A program made the translations under genes and the position numbers. From Costus lasius (taxonomy: Eukaryota > Streptophyta > Magnoliopsida > Zingiberales > Costaceae): a stretch of DNA of 64,000 nucleotides. The DNA lies in assembly GCA_027563935.2 (NCBI GenBank), contig CM050450.1, forward strand, positions 30,491,439 through 30,555,438. The letters are read 5' to 3'. Positions 56,548-64,000 of the stretch are shown here, in pieces (position 1 is the stretch's first letter; every line of letters starts with the position of its first letter). Under the pieces are notes generated by a model. It ran no database searches and had not been told where the DNA came from. It saw only the letters and a program-made list of their open reading frames with translations.

Positions 56548-58119
56548 GGCTTGCGAGCCTCGAACGATGTTTTTCATGCTTCTCGATGCTCACATGCCAT
56601 GATGTAATTTTAGTAAATTGCATATGCCATGATCATATGATTTTTCTTAAAGTAGAAAAATTAAAGTTTCTTTCTCCTATCCTCTTTGTTAATTTCTTTT
56701 GGATTTTTGGATTATTTTTCTTGGTCGATTTAAGATCAAAGGCGCACGTGATTTTGTCAAGTAGGATGGGCATTATGTCTTCGAACTGGCCGAGTCTCTT
56801 GATCTGACGAAATTGCCAGCCGAAAGGATCCATAAAATCACCTTGAAAATTGATTGCAAATAACTAAAAGATTTGTGATAAAAGGATGAGGAAAAGAGAC
56901 TTGTTTTATGAGAAATAAAAATTGAAGTTTTCTAGGTTTTTCATGAGCATGTAGAATTGCATGAGTAAGTGCCTTGAATGTGCATGGTGTTGTGATCATG
57001 AGTCAAGCCCCTAGCATACCTGTGTTGTTTCCTTGTTAGGCCTGCGTGCCGCTTATCCTTTTGCTTTTAATTAAGATGAAGATTAGGGGCGCATCCACTT
57101 GGAGCATGCTGCATGGTGGCGCATCTTGGATGATGGCGAAATAAGCACCATTGCTTGGCTTGGTGGCGCATGGGCGCAAGATGCATTGGCCGAGCCCTTT
57201 GGGCTTGTGAGCTATACCTCTTGTGCTCGCTAAATGGCGCATCTTGCTTGAAGGAGGACCTTGGAGCCAACCTTGAAGATCAAGCTAGAGGTCGGCTAGG
57301 TTGGGTCTTGTTTTTGGAGCTTGAATCCTAGGTCAAGAGTTGAACCACTTCTTGTCATGGGTCGGTTCAATGTCTTGAATGGGCTATGATCACATCATCC
57401 CTTTACTGCTTTATTTTCTAGAGCTAAAAGCATGCCTGTAATGTTTTATTGTTATGCTATCACTATAGGATTGCATGCCTGTAATGTTAGGCATAAGATA
57501 AAACTGAGCTAATGAGACCTCAAAAACCCTCACTTAAATATCAAGTATAGTAGCCTTCTAATGCGTAGCCCTCATCAAGCTATCGATCAGTGGTGTTGTG
57601 AACTGTTTCCCACCCTCGTGGGACACACCCACTTATCTTTAGAAGGTGTGTGGTGGCAATAGTTTCCCCAGTCCGTTTTAATCGGGCGCGCCTTCGCAAG
57701 GAAACCGTCGGCCCTAGGCATGACGATTAGGAATGGACTTGACTAGAATTTCATATGTGCTAGGCACATGATGAAACTCTAGAGGCATCATTGAGAGGTT
57801 GGGATTTCATGCTGTATCTAGCCCTCGCTGGACATGAAATGCCTAGACTGTCTCAATAAGGGGAATTGCTTAGAGCAATCGGCCGGCGCGCCCACCTTAG
57901 GAAACATGGGTTACTTTGTGCATCTCATCCCACCCTCGTGGGACGCGAAGCCTCATGTGAAATAAGGATCCCATCTCACTAGGAAATCTTAAACTTCCCG
58001 ATTGACTTTGTGGGTTGTCAATTCGAATTTAAAATAGTGGGAGCAGTAATCATTTAAAACAAGTCCAGTTTAAATGATTCGAAGTAGTACAATCTGTTTT
58101 TCTTGGGTGTTGTAGAACA
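56548..58119 (+). other. Copia-4 untranslated leader
   Basis: 1.57 kb with several upstream ATGs but no conserved ORF. The seven-hairpin module is at 57609-57942, 178 nt upstream of the gag ATG. Such a long leader suggests cap-independent or shunted initiation, which is inference. Confidence 0.85.
57609..57942 (+). ncRNA. Structured RNA module of copia leader (candidate packaging/dimer or entry element)
   Basis: Seven stem-loops in order: CCCAC/GTGGG (57609-57622); CACACC-type/GGTGTG (57624-57650); CCTT/AAGG (57691-57701); a bulged stem (57750-57775); a two-tier stem ATTTCATG/CATGAAAT enclosing TCTAG/CTGGA (57804-57840); ATTGCT/AGCAAT (57865-57879); CCCAC/GTGGG (57929-57942). The same series occurs on the minus strand at 2298-2635 and 13981-14319, with base changes that keep pairing. 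Confidence 0.75.
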
Positions 58120-61100
58120 ATGGCTACGAACACTGGCGGATTATCACTGCGATCACTGCTTGATAAGGATAAGTTAGTTGGAACTAACTTTATGGACTGG
58201 CATCGGAACTTGAGGATAGTCCTCAAGCTCGAGAAGAAGCTGTATGTCCTTGAACAGGCTCTTCCTGCGGCTCCTTCGCCTAATGCCCGAACGGCAGACA
58301 GAGATGCTTATAGAAAGCATCAGGATGACTCTTTGGAGGTTGCATGTCTTATGCTAGCCAGCATGGCACCTGAACTGCAAGTGCAATATGAGGAGCAGAA
58401 CGCTTTTCAGATGATCACTCGTCTGAAACAGATGTTCGAGGCTCAGGCTAGAACTGAGAGATTTGACACCGCCAAAGCAGTCTTTCGGTGTAAGTTGTCT
58501 GAGGGTGCACCAGTGAGACCCCATGTTCTCAAACTCATTGGGAATGTGGATCATCTCAGGAGACTGGGACTTGCCATAGACAACGAGCTGGTTGTGGATC
58601 TTATTCTGCATTCCCTGCCCCCTAGCTTCAGTCCATTTATTATTAATTTCAATATGAACCGGATTGAGTGCACACGGGAGGAATTGATGAATATGCTCCA
58701 AACAGCCGAGCGAGAGATGGGTAAGAGCAAACCCAATTCTGTTCTTCTGGTCCCTACGACCAAGAAGATAAAGAAGAAGGGTAAGACACGTGCTAAGAGC
58801 AGTGCCAGAGAACCTACCAAGGCACTAAAGAAAAAGGCGAAGAAGTCAAACGACCAGAGGTGTTTTCACTATGGCGAGCAGGGTCACTGGAGAAGGGACT
58901 GCAAGCAGCTTCAGAATGAGGAGAAGAAAGGCTTGGCCTTAACTTCTAGCTCAGGTATCTATGTTACAGAAGTCAATCTTTCTACTTCTATGTCATGGGT
59001 ATTGGATACCGCATGTGGAGCTCATATTTGTACAAATATGCAGAGGCTCAAGAAAAGTAGATCGGTGCGGCCTAGAGAGATTGACCTACGCGTTGGAAAC
59101 GGGGCACAGGTTGCTACTGTTGCTGTAGGCATTTTGACTCTCTCCTTGCCTTCTGGACATCAATTAGAACTAGATAATTGCTTTTGTGTACCTTCACTTA
59201 CTAAGAACATTGTATCCATTCCTTACTTAGCAAAGAAGGGATTTAAGTTTGAAATAAATAAGAACTCTTGTTCTTTTTCATTTGCAAATATATTCTATGG
59301 GAAGGGTACTCTGTGCAATGGTCTATATATCTTGGATATGGAAAGTTCTATTTGTAACATAAGTAATAAAAGGACCAAACTGAGTGGTTCAGTTGGTGCT
59401 TTCCTATGGCACTATCGATTAGCCCATATAAACAAAAAACGCATCCAACAACTCCATGCAAATAGATTGTTAGATTCAAGTTCCTTGGAGGAATTTGATA
59501 CTTGTGAACCTTGTTTATTAGGGAAAATGACAAAGGCGCCCTTCACCAAGATTGGTGAGAGGGCAGGAGGTTTATTGGATCTCATACATACTGATGTGTG
59601 TGGGCCTTTCAATAAACAAGCCAGAGGAGGGTACAACTACTTCATTACCTTCACTGATGACTTCAGTAGGTATGGTTATGTCTACTTAATGAGACATAAA
59701 TCTGAGTCCTTTGAGAAATTCAAGGAGTTCAAGAATGAAGTAGAGAACCAACTTGGAAGATCCATTAAAGCTCTTCGATCAGATCGAGGTGGAGAGTACC
59801 TGAGCGGTGAGTTCTTTGACTATCTGAGAGAGTGTGGGATCATATCCCAACTCACTCCTCCTGGAACACCTCAATGGAATGGTGTGTCTGAAAGGAGAAA
59901 TCGAACTTTATTGGATATGGTTCGATCCATGATGAGTCATGCAACTCTACCTCCATCATTCTGGGGGCATGCACTAGAGACAGCTTCTCTAATACTGAAC
60001 AACATTCCATCTAAGAGTGTCTCCAAAATACCATACGAGATGTGGAGTGGGAGACGCCATAATCTCACTTTTATCAAGATCTGGGGATGTGAGGCTTATG
60101 TCAAACGTCAGGATTCTAGCAAGTTAGAACCTAGATCTGATAAATGTGTGTTTGTGGGGAATCCTAAGGAAACTAAAGGATACTACTTCTATGTCCCAAC
60201 CGAGAACAAAGTTTTTGTTGCTCGGGGTGCTGTCTTTCTAGAGAAAGAATTTCTCATGAAAGAAGTTAGTGGGAGGAAGTTTGACTTGGATGAGGTCCAA
60301 GTGCAAGCACAAGACAAAGAGATGGAATCTGAGCCACCTACACCGGTTGCTAGCCAACCTGAGGCTCAGACACAGGTCCCGCGTAGATCTGGGAGAATTC
60401 GTCGTGCACCTGAAAGGTATGGGTCGCTGCCGACCCAACACGATGGGATCTTCGTCATTGAGGATGAACCCATAACCTATGATGAGGCTGTCAGTGGACT
60501 GGACTCCGAGAGATGGCTTGACGCCATGCGATCCGAGATGGATTCCATGTCAGCTAACCAAGTCTGGGATTTGGTTGAGCTGCCTGATGGGGTAAAACCC
60601 ATAGGGTGTAAATGGGTCTTCAAGAGGAAGACAGACATAGATGGCAATATAGTTACCTATAAGGGTAGACTAGTGGCTAAAGGATTTAAACAAGTCCACG
60701 GGGTGGACTATGATGAAACGTTCTCGCCAGTTGCCATGTTCAAATCCATTCGGATTCTGCTTGCTATAGCTGCATATCATGACTATGAGATATGGCAGAT
60801 GGATGTGAAGACAGTGTTCCTTAACGGGAAGCTGACTGAGGATGTGTATATGTCACAACCTGATGGTTTCATCCATCCTGTAGAGGCTAATAAGGTCTGC
60901 AGGCTAAAGAGATCCATTTATGGATTAAAGCAAGCATCTCGAAGTTGGAATCTTCGATTTGATGAAGCCGTGAGAGATTATGGCTTTATCAAAAGCGAGG
61001 ATGATCCCTGTGTATACAGAAAATTCAGTGGGAGCTTGGTGATTTTTCTGGTCTTGTATGTTGATGACATACTGCTCATCGGAAACGACATCCCTAATCT

Positions 61101-61488
61101 TCAAGCTGTGAAGACATGGTTGGGGAAGTGTTTCGAGATGAAAGACTTAGGGGAGGCCGCTTATATTCTTGGCGTAAGGATCTACCGGGATAGATCCAAG
61201 AGGCTCCTGACCCTTAGTCAGAGTACCTACATTGATAAGGTCCTGGAGAGGTTCAACATGGAGCAATCCAAGAAAGGATACCTTCCAGTAAGACATGGCC
61301 TTACTCTCTCAAAGAGCCAGTGTCCTACAACACAGGCTAAGAGGGATGATATGAGTCGAATTCCTTATGCTTCGGCAGTAGGATCGATCATGTATGCAAT
61401 GTTGTGTACTAGACTAGATGTGGCATATGCTGTAAGCATAACCAGCCGATACCAATCCAATCCAGGTCTGCAGCATTGGGTGGCTTGA
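58120..61488 (+). CDS. gag-pol: Copia-4 Gag-Pol polyprotein, lacking RNase H (1122 aa)
   Basis: The longest open frame in the window. ATG 58120 is chosen because it aligns with the Gag starts of Copia-1 and Copia-3. Domains: Gag about 1-240; zinc knuckle at about 247-260, read as CFHYGEQGHWRRDC, so the second Cys is Tyr; protease motif VLDTACG at about 294; integrase zinc region about 428-470 (HYRLAHINKK, CEPCLLGK); integrase catalytic Asp (HTDVCGP, about 491), Asp (RSDRGGEY, about 554) and Glu (WNGVSERRN, about 591); reverse transcriptase about 795-1040 with WQMDVKTVFL, SIYGLKQASRSWN and YVDD at about 979. It stops after PGLQHWVA because the sequence switches to duplicated flanking DNA; Copia-2 continues here into RNase H. 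Family function: particle formation, maturation, integration and cDNA synthesis. Without RNase H, and with a broken knuckle, it is probably not autonomous. DTACG is also found in Copia-1, so it looks like a family variant rather than damage. Confidence 0.95.
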   Translation: MATNTGGLSLRSLLDKDKLVGTNFMDWHRNLRIVLKLEKKLYVLEQALPAAPSPNARTADRDAYRKHQDDSLEVACLMLASMAPELQVQYEEQNAFQMITRLKQMFEAQARTERFDTAKAVFRCKLSEGAPVRPHVLKLIGNVDHLRRLGLAIDNELVVDLILHSLPPSFSPFIINFNMNRIECTREELMNMLQTAEREMGKSKPNSVLLVPTTKKIKKKGKTRAKSSAREPTKALKKKAKKSNDQRCFHYGEQGHWRRDCKQLQNEEKKGLALTSSSGIYVTEVNLSTSMSWVLDTACGAHICTNMQRLKKSRSVRPREIDLRVGNGAQVATVAVGILTLSLPSGHQLELDNCFCVPSLTKNIVSIPYLAKKGFKFEINKNSCSFSFANIFYGKGTLCNGLYILDMESSICNISNKRTKLSGSVGAFLWHYRLAHINKKRIQQLHANRLLDSSSLEEFDTCEPCLLGKMTKAPFTKIGERAGGLLDLIHTDVCGPFNKQARGGYNYFITFTDDFSRYGYVYLMRHKSESFEKFKEFKNEVENQLGRSIKALRSDRGGEYLSGEFFDYLRECGIISQLTPPGTPQWNGVSERRNRTLLDMVRSMMSHATLPPSFWGHALETASLILNNIPSKSVSKIPYEMWSGRRHNLTFIKIWGCEAYVKRQDSSKLEPRSDKCVFVGNPKETKGYYFYVPTENKVFVARGAVFLEKEFLMKEVSGRKFDLDEVQVQAQDKEMESEPPTPVASQPEAQTQVPRRSGRIRRAPERYGSLPTQHDGIFVIEDEPITYDEAVSGLDSERWLDAMRSEMDSMSANQVWDLVELPDGVKPIGCKWVFKRKTDIDGNIVTYKGRLVAKGFKQVHGVDYDETFSPVAMFKSIRILLAIAAYHDYEIWQMDVKTVFLNGKLTEDVYMSQPDGFIHPVEANKVCRLKRSIYGLKQASRSWNLRFDEAVRDYGFIKSEDDPCVYRKFSGSLVIFLVLYVDDILLIGNDIPNLQAVKTWLGKCFEMKDLGEAAYILGVRIYRDRSKRLLTLSQSTYIDKVLERFNMEQSKKGYLPVRHGLTLSKSQCPTTQAKRDDMSRIPYASAVGSIMYAMLCTRLDVAYAVSITSRYQSNPGLQHWVA

Positions 61489-61686
61489 ATCCGTTTGACT
61501 TAAAATTTGAGGGTTAGCTTTGTTTCAACGTCTGGAATCCATTGGTGTGTTCAAATCTTTCAAAATCCATCAAAATATGGCACTTTTAACCTGAAATAGA
61601 TCAAAAACAAGAAATAGTGTAGATTCTGCTATAGTTGACAAATAAAGCTTAAAAACAAGCAAAAGAACATAAATATGACACAAAAT
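61487..61686 (+). repeat. Second copy of 5' flanking DNA inside Copia-4
   Basis: Matches 54373-54572 base for base in register, with about half a dozen substitutions (for example CAATGTCTGG against CAACGTCTGG; TCTGCAATAG against TCTGCTATAG). It ends with the target bases AAAAT before the second LTR. The flank itself is Athila-E LTR sequence. It replaces the last 500 bp or so of the element's internal region. Confidence 0.95.
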
Positions 61687-63648
61687 TGTTGGTGTATATG
61701 CCCTAGGACCTAGTTTTGGTCCACTTATGTACTACTTGACTCTGATATTCATATATATATCTTTCTGGCATTGTCGTTATCATTGTTTGTCTACACCTGC
61801 GATTGTGTACTTACATGATAATGTCCCTGGAGACAGATTGGATCTGTGCTCAAATGATTGTCCCAGTCGATGTACCTGAGTGGATATGGGACAGCTCTGG
61901 TACATGTAAGACTAGTATATGGGCTGGTTAGGCACGAGGTGCTAACGCAGACATATGGGTATATCAGTGGTGGATATACTGAACCAACCCGCTGGGAGGC
62001 TATGACTTGGTGTCATGAGTTATCCTCACAAGTGACAGGAGATGCATTGATCCCTTGACTTGAGGTCATTGACCATTCTATATGGTTAGGAACTTGCTTT
62101 GATACAACCTAACACCTCGCCATAGTTGGGAGGTCATAACGGTTGTCATTGAGTATGTCACGACCCATATGAGAAGGTCAATGGACAGACAAAGGATTTG
62201 CCCCTTCCTTAGGGAAGTATGATATCCATGGAGCTCCTCTATGGTTCTGTGACTGAAAGTGTATGGCCATACCCAGGTAAGAACCTGATTTAGTCATAAC
62301 CATGTGATTGGGTGAAAACAAGTGGTGACACACTTGTCCAATCGGATATCAGTTCGGCAAAGAGACTGTAATGCATATGTACCTTGTTGCAATGATGGGG
62401 ATGTCGATGTCGATATCCATTCCGATGACTTGGGTAGCAGCGATGCACTGCTAGGTGCCACTCACTGCTTGTGGTGACATTTGGTCATCACTACCAACGT
62501 CAGTGGGACCTATAGGGTCGCACACCTTGATACTCGAGTTCTCGTATTGATCGGGAAGCCTTATGATCGAGTTATTGGATAACTCGGATCTATTTTGGAG
62601 ATTTCATCAGCGCCAATGGGCCTGATGAGATGGAAGAAACTTATTGGAGCCAACTTCTGTTTTTGGCATATTGGCCGAATTAACCATGGTTAGCCTCATT
62701 TGACCATGGGTTAAGTTGGATCGGATCCAATCACTTGGTTAACATGGGTAATGGTCTTTGGGCTAGGCCCATTGCTAAGTTGGGCTCACTAATAAGTTGT
62801 CATGAAGAGAAGAAGGGCTAGAAGGGTATAATGGGGACAAGTCTTCTCCCCTAGGCGGCTATGGGCATAATGGGGAGAAGTGGCACAATTTGCTTCATAA
62901 GGAAGCAATTGGCGCCTCCCCCCTTTATCCCTTATGGTATGAATGCCTCTAAGGCATTGCTTGGGGCGCAAGGCAAGGCCTTGGCGCACAAAGAAAGGCA
63001 TGGGCATAAAAGGAATGGTTGAATGAGAATTATGGAAATGTCTTGGAGACTTTCCTTGCCTCAAACCTTCTCATCCTAGCTGCCCACTTGTCTTGATCCT
63101 AGCCTTTCACAAACCACCTCTTGCCCTATAAAAGAGCACCTAGCCATCCCCTCTCTGGAGTGACAATTCATTGGAGGCGTAAGCAATAGAGAGGGGCGAA
63201 AGCTTGGAGGCTCTTGGCGCAACTTCTCTTCCTCCAACATCTAGCCGCAAGCACAAGTCTTCTTCTCCTCCTCTTGGCGCAAGAATGACTTGGACTTGGC
63301 GACTACTTCTCCTCTCTTTCTTCTTGGCGCATACACCTTGGAGGTAGAGCAGAGTTGAAGAGGGAGAACATAAGGCTTGAATCTTCTTCCCGAGGCTAGC
63401 ACCAAGCGCGGAAGAAGAGAGCTCGAGGAGTCCGTGTGTGTGAGACTGCAGAGGGCGAACACATGGGCGCCTATCTCAACATCGACATCTCTTTGCTCGC
63501 TTAAGGTACTTTCTATCACATCGTGTCGATCCCCTCGCTTGACGATCCGCACTGGGTTTTTGGGACTGGCCTGTTTCGGGGACATTCTTCTGCTGTGCAA
63601 TGTCTATAACTCTGAAAAATTGTAAAATGTCCCTGGGGTTTCCCAACA
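61687..63648 (+). repeat. Copia-4 3' LTR (1962 bp)
   Basis: TGTTGG...CCAACA, offset by exactly 7114 from the 5' LTR. No polypurine tract precedes it. TATA box at 63127-63133. Confidence 0.95.
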
Positions 63649-64000
63649 AAAATATACTATGAAGTTTGGTGTCATCAAACACATAAGGCTCAAACTTTGC
63701 TTCTCCTCAAGCAAATAAATAAAGAACAATGCTAGGTATGAAAAATATGCCCTTTTATGAAAAATAAATTTCTAAAATATAATCACTCATGAAATACTCC
63801 ATCAACTTTTTGCACAAAATTTCAGATAAATACATCGTCCTCTGAAATTAATCTTTAAGATCTACAACTTTGATTAAATAAAACTTCGCAACTCGCATAA
63901 TGAAAAGAATTTCAGTCTCATGAATTCACCTAATTTTCAGTTTAAATCTATCAAACCTTTGTTTACAGGAATAAAGTCTCCTAGATCTTTTTCTCCTCTT
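63649..64000 (-). other. End of Athila-E LTR and start of its 3' internal region
   Basis: 63649-63653 is the target duplication and 63654-63683 completes the Athila-E LTR (ending CAAACACA). From 63684 the reverse complement reads as the Athila 3' untranslated region, with GCAAAGTTTGAGCCTTA directly next to the LTR, as in 29602-29618. The element continues off the right edge. No coding sequence here. Confidence 0.82.

Larger units (their letters stand above)
54573..63648 (+). mobile_element. Copia-4: Ty1/copia element with target duplication AAAAT and a replaced 3' internal end
   Basis: AAAAT flanks the outer ends (54568-54572 and 63649-63653). The two LTRs have equal length (1962 bp) and differ by roughly 2 percent by eye. 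Primer site, leader and a long gag-pol frame are present. RNase H, the pol end and the polypurine tract are missing. In their place, 61487-61686 is a second copy of the 200 bp that precede the 5' LTR. The copy spacing is exactly 7114 bp for both flank and LTR. Insertion was into the Athila-E LTR. Confidence 0.93.

Noticed and set aside
58354..58820. Minus-strand frames of 115 and 89 codons
   Set aside because: Antisense shadows of Copia-4 gag.

Overview
This window looks like intergenic DNA from a flowering plant with a large, repeat-rich genome. Nearly every base can be assigned to nested LTR retrotransposons. I see no convincing host gene, tRNA gene, rRNA gene, satellite array or CRISPR array. 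Three lineages are present: Ty1/copia elements with initiator-Met primer sites and LTRs of 1.7-2.2 kb; a Ty3/gypsy chromovirus (Tekay/Del-like, with a chromodomain remnant); and Ty3/gypsy Athila-type elements with tRNA-Asp-type primer sites and an extra ORF after pol. The species cannot be read from the sequence.

Layout, using names invented here. 1-5623: Copia-1 (minus strand; its 3' half is off the left edge), whose gag-pol frame is open to the edge except for one nonsense codon. It is inserted in the reverse transcriptase gene of Copia-2 (5624-8324, plus), whose 3' LTR is cut by Copia-3 (8325 to about 15180, minus, decayed). Next is Chromo-1 (about 15181-20042, plus, lacking its 5' half), which sits in the 5' LTR of Athila-A (20043-31389). 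Athila-B (31390-35390) is an internally deleted tandem partner of Athila-A. 35391-41128 holds a retroelement 3' tail and a long LTR that carries a tandem repeat and a solo copia LTR with a perfect target duplication. 41129-43500 is mostly unassigned and contains a foldback element. 43501-47736 is a copia LTR fragment joined to the 3' end of another Athila-type element (Athila-C). 47737-52670 is a minus-strand Athila-type remnant (Athila-D: gag, primer site, LTR) interrupted by a chromovirus-like solo LTR. 52671-64000 is the 3' LTR and 3' end of minus-strand Athila-E, into which Copia-4 (54573-63648) inserted.

The most interesting signals are RNA-level structures. Three diverged copia leaders share seven short stem-loops in the same order over about 340 nt, ending about 180 nt before gag, with visible compensatory base changes. 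Athila-type elements carry clusters of short palindromes (core ACGG..CCGT) about 240-270 bp into the LTR and again in the leader of the post-pol ORF. They also carry covarying hairpins near the 3' end and in the LTR. Copia-4 is structurally odd: its RNase H and polypurine tract are replaced by a second copy of the DNA that flanks its own 5' LTR.

Functionally, the copia gag-pol genes would supply Gag, protease, integrase and reverse transcriptase, and the Athila and chromovirus pols the gypsy equivalents. Most copies are broken. The only long uninterrupted frame is Copia-4 (1122 aa), which lacks RNase H and has a damaged zinc knuckle.
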